NCBI RefSeq assembly: GCF_004403465.1
Contig: NZ_SOGQ01000045.1
Span: forward strand, 13,531 to 57,422
Length of the DNA stretch: 43,892 nt
DNA from: Cryobacterium sinapicolor
GTDB taxonomy: Bacteria > Actinomycetota > Actinomycetes > Actinomycetales > Microbacteriaceae
Reading direction: 5' to 3'
The notes under the pieces are model-generated. The model saw nothing but the letters and a program-made list of their open reading frames with translations, ran no database searches and had not been told where the DNA came from. Position numbers and translations under genes: made by a program. This document shows, piece after piece, positions 9,483 to 16,935 of the stretch (its first letter is position 1; each line of letters starts with the position of its first letter).

Positions 9483-11663
9483 ATGATGGTTGACACTGCC
9501 CAGCGCTCCAATAGCAAGAAACCCGCCCGTACTCCGGGCAAGACCTCCGCCAAGACGACAACGACCCGGGCCAAGAGGCCGGCCACGACAATGCTCACGC
9601 CTCCCGTGGCCCCCGCCGTCGACACCTGCCCGGTCATGATCGCCGGCCAGGCCGGTGCCCCCACGGTCAACGTCGAGTCGTTGCACCGTCAGCTGCTCGG
9701 CACCTGGGCCGACGTGCGCCTGCGTGCCCGCGAGCTCACGGCACGGCCCGAGCTACAGCGCGTCGAGGGACAGTCCATGGCCGAGCACCGCGAGCGCGTG
9801 CTGGGCCAGCTGCGCATCCTCGCCGAGAACGGACATGTCCACCGCGCCTTCCCGAAGGATCTCGGCGGCGCCGACGACCACGGCGGAAACATCGCCGGGT
9901 TCGAGGAACTCGTCACGGCCGACCCCAGCCTGCAGATCAAGGCGGGCGTGCAGTGGGGCCTGTTCGGCGCGGCCGTGCTGCACCTCGGCACCAAGAAGCA
10001 CCACGACGCCTACCTGCCCGGCATCATGACCATGCAGGTCCCAGGCGTCTTCGCGATGACCGAGACCGGCCACGGTTCGGATGTCGCGGCCATCGGCACG
10101 ACGGCGACGTACGACCCGGCCACGGCGGAATTCGTCATCGACACCCCGTTCCGCGCGGCGTGGAAGGACTATCTCGGCAACGCCGCCAAGGACGGCATCG
10201 CCGCCGTGCTCTTCGCCCAGCTGATCACTGCGGGCGTCAACCACGGCGTGCACGCCTTCTGGGTGCCGCTCCGCGACGAGTCCGGGAATTTCCTGCCCGG
10301 CATCGGCGGTGAGGACGACGGCCTCAAGGGCGGGCTGAACGGCATCGACAACGGCCGACTCCACTTCGACGGGGTGCGCATCCCCCGCGCGAACCTGCTG
10401 AACCGGTACGCCGACGTGGCCGAGGACGGTACCTACGCCAGCCCGATCGCCAGCCCCGGCCGCCGCTTTTTCACCATGCTCGGCACCCTCGTTCAGGGGC
10501 GGGTCTCGCTCGACGGAGCCGCCACCCAGGCCTCGGCGATGGCCCTCACGATCGCCATCACCTACGGCAGCCAGCGCCGACAGTTCAACGCCGGCAGCGA
10601 CACCGACGAGGAGGTCATCCTCGACTACCAGCGCCACCAGCGCCGCCTGCTGCCGCGCCTGGCCACGACCTACGCGCACACGTTCGCCCACGACGAGTTC
10701 CTGGTCAAGTTCGACCAGGTCTTCAGTGGTCAGGCCGACACGGATGCCGACCGGCAAGACCTCGAAACCCTCGCCGCCGCTCTCAAGCCGCTCTCGACCT
10801 GGCACGCACTCGACACCCTGCAGGAGGCCCGTGAGGCCTGCGGCGGCGCCGGCTTCCTGGCCGAGAACCGGCTGGTCGGCCTCCGCGCAGACCTGGACGT
10901 CTTCGCCACCTTCGAGGGCGACAACAACGTGCTGCTGCAGCTCGTCGCCAAGCGCCTGCTCACGGACTTCAGCCGCAAGTTCGCCTCGGCCGGCCCGGGC
11001 GTCCTCGCCCGCTACGTCGTGCAGCAGGCTGCCGGCCGTGCCTACCACGGCACCGGGCTCCGCAGCCTGGGCCAGGCGGTTGCCGACTTCGGCTCCACCG
11101 CTCGCTCGGTGGGCCACCTCCGCGACACCGCGGTGCAGCGGGAACTGCTCACCAACCGGGTCGAGACCATGATCGCGGAGATTGCGGGCAAGCTCCGCTC
11201 GGCGGGCAAGCTGCCGGCGAAGGATGCCGCGGCCCTCTTCAACGCCAACCAGGATCAGCTGATCGAGGCGGCCCGTTCGCACGGTGAGCTGCTGCAGTGG
11301 GAGGCGTTCACCCGGGCGGTCGAGACCACCGAGGACGCAGGCACGAAGCAGGTCCTCACCTGGCTGCGGGACCTGTTCGGCCTCGGGCTGGTGGAGAAGC
11401 ACCTGGCCTGGTACCTGATCCACGGGCGCCTGTCGGCGAAGCGGGCGCAGTCGGTTACGGCCTACATCGACCGCATCATCGCCCGGCTCCGTCCGCACGC
11501 TCTCGACCTGGTCGACGCGTTCGGCTACAGCCAGGACCACCTCCGCTCGGCGATCGCGAGCGGCGCCGAGCAGGATCGCCAGAACGAGGCACGGGACTAC
11601 TACCAATCCCAGCGCGCCAACGGCACCGCTCCCCGTGCTGAGAAGGCCCCCGCCAGAAAGTAG
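9483..11663 (+). CDS. Acyl-CoA oxidase / acyl-CoA dehydrogenase family protein
   Basis: A 726-residue flavoprotein of the peroxisomal-type acyl-CoA oxidase family, which introduces the first double bond in fatty acyl-CoA beta-oxidation, using oxygen as acceptor if it is a true oxidase. After a basic, Ala/Thr-rich N-terminus of about 60 residues, the acyl-CoA dehydrogenase fold is visible: GVFAMTETGHGSDVAAIGTT in the FAD-binding middle domain, and CGGAGFLAENRL followed by FEGDNNVLLQLVAKRLL in the C-terminal helical domain, as in oxidases. I chose the ATG at 9483, with AAGGA just upstream, over a longer frame from 9330. A second ATG follows directly. The gene stands alone between two inverted repeats. 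Confidence 0.88.
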   Translation: MMVDTAQRSNSKKPARTPGKTSAKTTTTRAKRPATTMLTPPVAPAVDTCPVMIAGQAGAPTVNVESLHRQLLGTWADVRLRARELTARPELQRVEGQSMAEHRERVLGQLRILAENGHVHRAFPKDLGGADDHGGNIAGFEELVTADPSLQIKAGVQWGLFGAAVLHLGTKKHHDAYLPGIMTMQVPGVFAMTETGHGSDVAAIGTTATYDPATAEFVIDTPFRAAWKDYLGNAAKDGIAAVLFAQLITAGVNHGVHAFWVPLRDESGNFLPGIGGEDDGLKGGLNGIDNGRLHFDGVRIPRANLLNRYADVAEDGTYASPIASPGRRFFTMLGTLVQGRVSLDGAATQASAMALTIAITYGSQRRQFNAGSDTDEEVILDYQRHQRRLLPRLATTYAHTFAHDEFLVKFDQVFSGQADTDADRQDLETLAAALKPLSTWHALDTLQEAREACGGAGFLAENRLVGLRADLDVFATFEGDNNVLLQLVAKRLLTDFSRKFASAGPGVLARYVVQQAAGRAYHGTGLRSLGQAVADFGSTARSVGHLRDTAVQRELLTNRVETMIAEIAGKLRSAGKLPAKDAAALFNANQDQLIEAARSHGELLQWEAFTRAVETTEDAGTKQVLTWLRDLFGLGLVEKHLAWYLIHGRLSAKRAQSVTAYIDRIIARLRPHALDLVDAFGYSQDHLRSAIASGAEQDRQNEARDYYQSQRANGTAPRAEKAPARK

Positions 11664-11686
11664 CCCAGAAAGTAGCCCAGAAGTAG
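11653..11686. repeat. 12-bp direct repeat at the acyl-CoA oxidase stop
   Basis: CCCAGAAAGTAG recurs two and a half to three times in tandem, the last copy having lost one A. The first copy contains the stop codon of the acyl-CoA oxidase gene, and the second places another in-frame TAG twelve bases later. It looks like a local duplication of the gene end. Confidence 0.85.
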
Positions 11687-11715
11687 CCCCCGGGACGAAT
11701 CGCGCCCCGGGGCTT

Positions 11716-11767
11716 CCCGTTCCGGTCGAGAGTGCCCGTTCCGCGGGTCACTCTCGACCGGAACGGG
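11716..11767. terminator. Perfect 19-bp inverted repeat, probable terminator
   Basis: Arms CCCGTTCCGGTCGAGAGTG (11716-11734) and 11749-11767 are perfectly complementary around a 14-nt loop. It lies about 50 bases after the acyl-CoA oxidase stop and about 150 bases before the next gene. The stem is strong enough for an actinobacterial U-poor terminator. Its length and perfection would also fit a dispersed palindromic element or operator. Confidence 0.65.
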
Positions 11768-11914
11768 CACACTGGCCTCGTACCCAGGTACCAGGCCGGC
11801 GGGCGCATAAGCGTCCGTCGGGCCGATGCGCGCAGCATCCGTCACCCGTAGCGTCGTTGACGGGTCGATTTCACAGTGTGAGACCGGCCCCGACGATGTA
11901 CAACGAGGAGACGG

Positions 11915-12847
11915 ATGATTCAGGCACAGTCCCTGACCAAACGGCACGGTGACAAGACCGCGGTCGACGCGATCGACTTCACCGTGCAGCCCGGCACTGT
12001 GACCGGCCTGCTGGGCCCGAACGGCGCCGGCAAGAGCACCATCATGCGCATGATCGTCGGACTGGACCGGCCGACCGCCGGATCGGTCACGGTCAACGGC
12101 AAGCATTATCGCGAGCACCGCGCGCCGCTCTGTGAGGTGGGCGTTCTGCTTGATGCGAAGGCCGTGCACACCGGCCGCTCGGCCCGGAACCATTTGCTGG
12201 CCCTGGCGGCCACCCACGGCATCCCGGCCGCTCGGGTCGACGAGGTGATCGAGCTCACCGGGCTCGGATCCGTAGCCCGCAAGCGCGTCGGTGGTTTCTC
12301 GCTCGGTATGGGCCAGCGCCTCGGAATCGCCGCGGCGCTGCTCGGCGACCCCTCGGTGCTGATCCTCGACGAGCCCGTCAACGGGCTCGACCCCGAGGGT
12401 GTGCAGTGGGTGCGCCAGCTGATGCGGCGCCTCGCCGCGGAAGGCCGCACCGTGCTGCTGTCCTCGCACATGATGAGCGAAATGGCTCTCACAGCCGACC
12501 ACCTGATCATGCTGGGCCGGGGCAAGGTCATCGCGAATGCCCCGGTCTCGGAGATCATCGGCATGGCCGGTACTCACCGGGTGCGCGTGCGCACGCCGCA
12601 GGCGGCCCAGCTCGCCGCCCTGCTCGCCCAGCCCGACGTCACCGTCACCACCGATGAGCCGGATCTGCTCAAGGTGTCCGGGATCTCGGCCGGCGACATC
12701 GGCGAACACGCGGCCGGCGCGGGCATCGTGCTGCACGAGCTGACCGGTGTGAGCGCGTCGCTCGAAGAGGCCTACCTGGCCCTGACCCAAGACGAGGTGG
12801 AGTACCGCGCCAGCGGCTCCGCACAACTGCAGGAGGCCGGACGATGA
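11915..12847 (+). CDS. ABC transporter ATP-binding protein (drug/peptide exporter type)
   Basis: A 310-residue cytoplasmic ATPase of the ABC-2 exporter class. It has Walker A GPNGAGKST (about residues 32-40), a signature FSLGMGQRLGIA, Walker B LILDEPVNGLDPEG and the H-loop LLSSHMMSEM. The last about 90 residues form the C-terminal extension usual in BcrA/CcmA-like subunits. A GAGGAG ribosome site precedes the ATG. The stop overlaps the start of the permease gene by four bases. With the permease and the two-component genes that follow directly, it makes a module typical of peptide-antibiotic or envelope-stress responses; the exported molecule is unknown. Confidence 0.92.
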   Translation: MIQAQSLTKRHGDKTAVDAIDFTVQPGTVTGLLGPNGAGKSTIMRMIVGLDRPTAGSVTVNGKHYREHRAPLCEVGVLLDAKAVHTGRSARNHLLALAATHGIPAARVDEVIELTGLGSVARKRVGGFSLGMGQRLGIAAALLGDPSVLILDEPVNGLDPEGVQWVRQLMRRLAAEGRTVLLSSHMMSEMALTADHLIMLGRGKVIANAPVSEIIGMAGTHRVRVRTPQAAQLAALLAQPDVTVTTDEPDLLKVSGISAGDIGEHAAGAGIVLHELTGVSASLEEAYLALTQDEVEYRASGSAQLQEAGR

Positions 12848-13728
12848 CCGAGACGACTGCGACCGAGACGACCGCGCCCGAAACGACCGCGCCCGTCGCT
12901 CACACCTCCCCGGCCGCAGGCGGTGCCGCATCCGCCGGGTACGGCCTGAGCGCGGTCGGCCTGCTGCGTTCGGAGTGGATCAAGTTGCGCAGCGTGCGCT
13001 CGACCGCCTGGTCGTACGCCCTGCTTGTGTTGGTCTCGCTCGCCCTTGCGGCTGTCATGTCTTCGACGCTCGATCTGCAGGGGGCGGATGCCTCGATGAT
13101 CCCCGCGGCCGACCAGGCGACCTTCATCGCCCAGACGGCCACCTTCGGGGTGTTCTTCGGCCAGTTGATCGTCGCCGTCCTCGGCGCGTTGACCATCAGC
13201 GGCGAGTACTCCACCGGCATGATCCGGTCCACGCTGACCGCGGTGCCGCGCCGGCTGCCCGCCCTCGCGGCAAAGGCCGCCGTGCTGTTCGGCACGACCT
13301 TCCTGGTCGGGCTGGCCGCCAACCTCGGTTCCTATCTGGTGGCCTCGCTAATACTCTCCCGTCAGGGCCTGGGCGTCAGCATCGCGGACCCGGCCGTGTT
13401 CCTGCCGGTGCTCGGCGGTGCGCTCTACCTGGCCTTGATCGCGGTCTTCGCCCTCGGTGTCGGCACGATCGTGCGCAGCGGGGCCGGCGGCATCGCGGTC
13501 GTGCTCGGCATCGTGCTGCTGCTGCCGATGGTGCTGCAGGTGATCGCCGCCCCGTGGGCCGCCGCCGTGCTGCCGTACCTGGTCTCGAACGCGGGCATCA
13601 ACATGTTCGGACTGATGTCCTTCAGCCAGGTGCCGATCGAGTGGTGGGTCAACCTGCTGGTCGTGCTCGGTTGGCTCGCAGTCAGCCTGGTCGGTGCTGC
13701 CGCGGTGTTGAAGCGGAGGGACGCGTAG
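12844..13728 (+). CDS. ABC-2 type transporter permease
   Basis: A 294-residue membrane protein with about six transmembrane segments, the partner of the ATPase with which it shares a 4-base ATGA overlap. The first about 40 residues are Thr/Ala/Pro-rich, with repeated TETTA/PETTAP motifs, and probably disordered in the cytoplasm. A coupling-helix-like segment (LLRSEWIKLRSVRSTAWSY) then leads into the first membrane helix, as is common in ABC-2 permeases. GEYSTGMIRSTLTAVPRR near residues 120-137 is a recurrent family motif. It would form a homodimeric exporter channel. Confidence 0.9.
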   Translation: MTETTATETTAPETTAPVAHTSPAAGGAASAGYGLSAVGLLRSEWIKLRSVRSTAWSYALLVLVSLALAAVMSSTLDLQGADASMIPAADQATFIAQTATFGVFFGQLIVAVLGALTISGEYSTGMIRSTLTAVPRRLPALAAKAAVLFGTTFLVGLAANLGSYLVASLILSRQGLGVSIADPAVFLPVLGGALYLALIAVFALGVGTIVRSGAGGIAVVLGIVLLLPMVLQVIAAPWAAAVLPYLVSNAGINMFGLMSFSQVPIEWWVNLLVVLGWLAVSLVGAAAVLKRRDA

Positions 13729-13738
13729 AGTCCTCTGA

Positions 13739-15016
13739 ATGACCGAAACACAGTTCACCCGCGGCCGGCCACCCGTGCCGACGGCGGGTGAACTGCGGCT
13801 GCCGACACCGCCGGGGGTGGCCAGGCGGTTCTGGGCAAGGCATCCGTGGCTCAGCGACACGCTCGTCGCGAGCGTCTATCTCGTGCCGATGGTCATCCTC
13901 TTCCTGGTCGACGTGACCCGGCAGGCCGGGCCCGGCCTCCCGCCGCAGGCCCTCAGCACCGCCGCGGTGGTGCTGGTCATCACGGCCGCACTGCTGGTGC
14001 GGCGGCACGCCCCGCTGCTCGTGCTCGGGGTGACCTGCGCCGGACTGGTCGCCGCCTTCCCCGAGCAGGGCGACACCCTGCCCGTGCTGATCGCGCTCTA
14101 CGCCGTCGCGGTCTACCGTGGCGGCCGGAGCGCCTGGTTCGGCCTCGCCGGCGCGGTCGGCGTCGCCGCCCTGGGTGCGTTCGTCGGCGCGAGCAGCTAC
14201 GCCTCCTGGCTTGCCGTCGCCTCCCAATCCGCGGTCCTCATGCTCGCGGCCACCCTGGTCGGCGTCACGGTCGGCGATCGCAAGCGCTACGTGGCGGCGC
14301 TGGTCGAACTGGCCGCGCAGCTGGCCCGGGAGCGCGACCAGCAGGCCCAGCTCGCCCGGATCACCGAACGTGGGCGCATCGCCCGGGAGATGCACGACAT
14401 CATCGCGCACAGCCTGTCGGTCATGGTCGCGCTCGCCGATGGCGCCGACGCGCTCCTCGTGAAGGACCCGGAGCGTTCCCGCGTCGCGCTGCGCGAGGTG
14501 GCCCGCACCGGCCGCGGCTCGATGTCCGAGATGCGCCGGCTGCTCGGCGTGCTGGGGGAGGACCCTCAGGAGACGGGCGACCCCGAGGCGACGGATGTCC
14601 CGCTCCGACCTCAACCCGGCGCCGACCAGCTCGTCGACCTGGTCGACTCGTTCCGCTCCGCCGGACTGCCCGCCCGGTTGGAACGAACCGGGCGCATCCC
14701 CGGCAGTCAGGGTCTGCAGTTGACGGTGTACCGCATCGTGCAGGAATCGCTGACCAACGCGCTGCGCTATTCGGCGCAGCCGACCGTCGTCTCCGTGCGA
14801 CTGACCATGGTCCCGGGACGGCTCGAGGTGGTTGTCACCGACGACGGTCGCAACGCACGGGACGCGTCGCGTTCGCCAGGCACCGGGCGGGGCCTCGTCG
14901 GGCTGCGCGAACGCGTCGCGCTCTACGACGGCACTCTCATCGCCGGGCGTCGGCCCGGCGGCGGCTGGCAGGTGCGCGCGACGATGACGGTCGACGAAAC
15001 GGAGGAACAAGCGTGA
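13739..15016 (+). CDS. NarL-family sensor histidine kinase
   Basis: A 425-residue membrane sensor kinase. The N-terminal half has about five hydrophobic segments and almost no extracellular domain, as in intramembrane-sensing kinases. The HisKA_3 dimerisation helix carries the phosphorylated His at residue 219 in the sequence REMHDIIAHSL. The ATPase part shows the N-box (VYRIVQESLTNALRYS) and G-box (GRGLVGLRERV). It lies 10 bases after the ABC permease and overlaps the response regulator by 4 bases, so the four genes are probably one operon. It may sense the molecule handled by the exporter, by analogy with similar modules. Confidence 0.93.
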   Translation: MTETQFTRGRPPVPTAGELRLPTPPGVARRFWARHPWLSDTLVASVYLVPMVILFLVDVTRQAGPGLPPQALSTAAVVLVITAALLVRRHAPLLVLGVTCAGLVAAFPEQGDTLPVLIALYAVAVYRGGRSAWFGLAGAVGVAALGAFVGASSYASWLAVASQSAVLMLAATLVGVTVGDRKRYVAALVELAAQLARERDQQAQLARITERGRIAREMHDIIAHSLSVMVALADGADALLVKDPERSRVALREVARTGRGSMSEMRRLLGVLGEDPQETGDPEATDVPLRPQPGADQLVDLVDSFRSAGLPARLERTGRIPGSQGLQLTVYRIVQESLTNALRYSAQPTVVSVRLTMVPGRLEVVVTDDGRNARDASRSPGTGRGLVGLRERVALYDGTLIAGRRPGGGWQVRATMTVDETEEQA

Positions 15017-15696
15017 CGCCGACCCGGATCATGCTCGTCGACGACCAGGCGCTGCTGCGCACCGGCTTCCGGATGGTGCTCGAGGCCGAAGACGATTTCA
15101 CCGTGGTGGCCGAGGCTGGCGACGGCGCGGCGGCGATCGCGCTCGCCGCCGGTCTGCATCCCGACGTCATCCTGATGGATGTGCGGATGCCCGGGATCGA
15201 CGGCATCGAGGCCACCCGGCAGATCACCGCCGCGTGCCCGGACAGCCGGATCATCATGCTCACCACCTTCGACCTCGACGAGTACGCCTTCGGTGGCCTC
15301 CGCGCGGGCGCGCGGGGGTTCCTGCTGAAAGACGCCCAGCCCAGTGAACTCGCCGCAGCCGTCCGGGCCGTGGCCTCGGGCGACGCCTCCGTTTCGGCGC
15401 GGGTGACCCGGCGCATGCTGGACCTGTTCGGATCCAAGCTCCCGGGGGTCGATCCGGGGGCCGACGAGGCCGAAGCGGATGCCGACGCCGTCCGGATCGG
15501 CATGCTCACCGACCGGGAGCGCGAGGTCTTCCTCGCGGTCGCGGAGGGGTTGTCGAACCCCGAGCTCGCCGACCGGTTCTTTCTGTCCGAGTCCACCGTC
15601 AAGAGCCACGTCGGACATATCCTGGCCAAGCTCGAACTGCGTGACCGAGTGCAGGTCGTCATCCTCGCCCACCGGCTCGGCCTCGTCACGCACTGA
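15013..15696 (+). CDS. LuxR/NarL-type response regulator
   Basis: A 227-residue DNA-binding response regulator. The receiver domain has the acidic pair in MLVDDQ, phospho-acceptor Asp56 (VILMDVRMPG), and a conserved Lys in FLLKDAQ. A LuxR-type helix-turn-helix lies near residues 160-220 (LTDREREVFLAVAEGLSN, then STVKSHVGHIL). I chose the GTG at 15013: it overlaps the kinase stop (GTGA), has GGAGG upstream, and starts the receiver exactly. It probably controls the preceding exporter genes; no binding site is recognised. Confidence 0.93.
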   Translation: MTPTRIMLVDDQALLRTGFRMVLEAEDDFTVVAEAGDGAAAIALAAGLHPDVILMDVRMPGIDGIEATRQITAACPDSRIIMLTTFDLDEYAFGGLRAGARGFLLKDAQPSELAAAVRAVASGDASVSARVTRRMLDLFGSKLPGVDPGADEAEADADAVRIGMLTDREREVFLAVAEGLSNPELADRFFLSESTVKSHVGHILAKLELRDRVQVVILAHRLGLVTH

Positions 15697-15743
15697 CCGA
15701 GCCCGATTCTGCGCCGATGCACCCGGCGAATAGGCTCGGGGGT

Positions 15744-16700
15744 ATGCGCACCTTCTATCCCGAGATCGAACCCTATGAAACTGGACTTCTCGAAGTCGGT
15801 GACGGGCAGACCATCTACTGGGAGGCATCCGGCAACCCGGACGGCAAGCCGGCCGTCTACCTGCACGGCGGACCGGGCGGCGGGTCGAGTCCGAAGCAAC
15901 GCCGCGTCTTCGACCCGGACAAGTACCGCATCATCCTTCTCGACCAGCGCGGCTGCGGCCAGAGCACGCCGCACGCGAGCGCCGCGGATGCCGACCTCAG
16001 TACCAACACCACCTGGCATCTCGTTGCCGACCTGGAGAAACTGCGCGAGCACCTCGGCATCGAGCGCTGGCTGGTCTGCGGCGGGTCCTGGGGCAGCACC
16101 CTCAGCCTGGCCTATGCCGAGACGCACCCGGAGCGCGTCACCGAACTCGTGCTGCGCGGTATCTTCACGCTGCGCCCGATGGAACTCGACTGGTTCTACG
16201 AGGGTGGCGCCGCGGCGATCTACCCGGACCTCTGGGAGAACTTCATCGCCCCGGTGCCGGTGGAGGAACGCGGCCACCTGATCGCGGCATACCGGCGCCT
16301 GCTGCACGACCCCGACCAGTACGTGCGCGAGCGGGCGGGCGTGGCGTGGTCCACCTGGGAGTCCTCCACCATCACCCTGCTCCAGCAGCCCGACCTGATC
16401 GAGCACTTCACCGAACCCGCGTTCGCGGTGGCCTTCGCCCGGATCGAGAACCACTACTTCACCAACGCGGGTTGGTTCGAGCCGAACCAGCTGATCCGCG
16501 ACGCGGACCGTCTGAAGGACATCCCCGGTGTCATCGTGCAGGGCCGCTACGACATGTGCACCCCCGTGTTCACTGCCTGGGAGCTGCACCAGAACTGGCC
16601 GGAGGCCGATTTCAAGCTGATTCCGGATGCCGGTCACTCCTTCGACGAACCGGGCAACCTGGATGCGATCATCGAGGCCACCGACCGCTTCGCGACCTGA
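15744..16700 (+). CDS. pip: Proline iminopeptidase
   Basis: A 318-residue cytoplasmic alpha/beta hydrolase of peptidase family S33 that removes N-terminal proline from peptides. The oxyanion motif HGGPGGG lies near residues 41-47, the nucleophile elbow GGSWGS has Ser115, and the acid (GRYDMCTP) and His (DAGHSFDEPG) of the triad are near residues 269 and 297. The N-terminus YPEIEPYETGLLEV is diagnostic for the family. I prefer the ATG at 15744 behind a GGGGG-type ribosome site to one 27 bases upstream. The upstream sequence pairs CCGAGCC with GGCTCGG, so the ribosome site may sit in a hairpin. It is probably transcribed separately from the two-component genes. Confidence 0.93.
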   Translation: MRTFYPEIEPYETGLLEVGDGQTIYWEASGNPDGKPAVYLHGGPGGGSSPKQRRVFDPDKYRIILLDQRGCGQSTPHASAADADLSTNTTWHLVADLEKLREHLGIERWLVCGGSWGSTLSLAYAETHPERVTELVLRGIFTLRPMELDWFYEGGAAAIYPDLWENFIAPVPVEERGHLIAAYRRLLHDPDQYVRERAGVAWSTWESSTITLLQQPDLIEHFTEPAFAVAFARIENHYFTNAGWFEPNQLIRDADRLKDIPGVIVQGRYDMCTPVFTAWELHQNWPEADFKLIPDAGHSFDEPGNLDAIIEATDRFAT

Positions 16701-16810
16701 TGCCGGCCGGGGGAACCCCGGCAACAGCAGGCCCAGACCGGTCGGACGGCGGTCCAGAAAATGAGCTCGCCCCGGACGAAATCATTCCTGCCGGTGACCT
16801 GTCCAGGCCC

Positions 16811-16838
16811 TTGACACTCTCGTTTTATTAGGTAATGA
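16811..16838 (+). promoter_or_regulatory. Candidate promoter of the GH71-like gene
   Basis: A perfect -35 box TTGACA (16811-16816) is followed after 16 bases by TAATGA, a weak -10 box, in an A+T-rich patch ahead of the GH71-like gene. The implied leader is about 90 nt and includes the hairpin at 16873-16894. The -10 assignment is uncertain. Confidence 0.4.
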
Positions 16839-16872
16839 CCCTACCCTTCGATAGCATTCGAGTATTGCTCAG

Positions 16873-16894
16873 GTGACCCCTCTTCGGGGGTCAC
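16873..16894 (+). other. Leader hairpin upstream of the GH71-like gene
   Basis: GTGACCCC (16873-16880) pairs perfectly with GGGGTCAC (16887-16894) around a short loop, 42 bases before the ATG at 16936. No T-run follows. It could stabilise the mRNA or serve as a dyad for a regulator. The GTG inside the hairpin opens the same reading frame but is an unlikely start. Confidence 0.6.
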
Positions 16895-16935
16895 GTCACT
16901 CGCGCTCTCATTCGCGCACAATCTTGAGATGTTGT

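Noticed and set aside
9753..11606. A 617-codon frame antisense to the acyl-CoA oxidase gene
   Set aside because: No domain, no ribosome site, and composition typical of the complement of a G+C-rich gene. The oxidase frame has all family motifs.
9192..11767. Acyl-CoA oxidase gene flanked by inverted repeats as a transposon
   Set aside because: The flanking repeats are unrelated to each other in sequence, no target duplication is visible, and there is no transposase.
13846..15012. Upstream extension of the response regulator frame
   Set aside because: The extension is the kinase gene read in another frame. The GTG at 15013 with GGAGG gives a normal receiver domain.
14937..16724. A 595-codon frame antisense to the response regulator and pip genes
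   Set aside because: It spans two well-supported genes and has no recognisable protein features.
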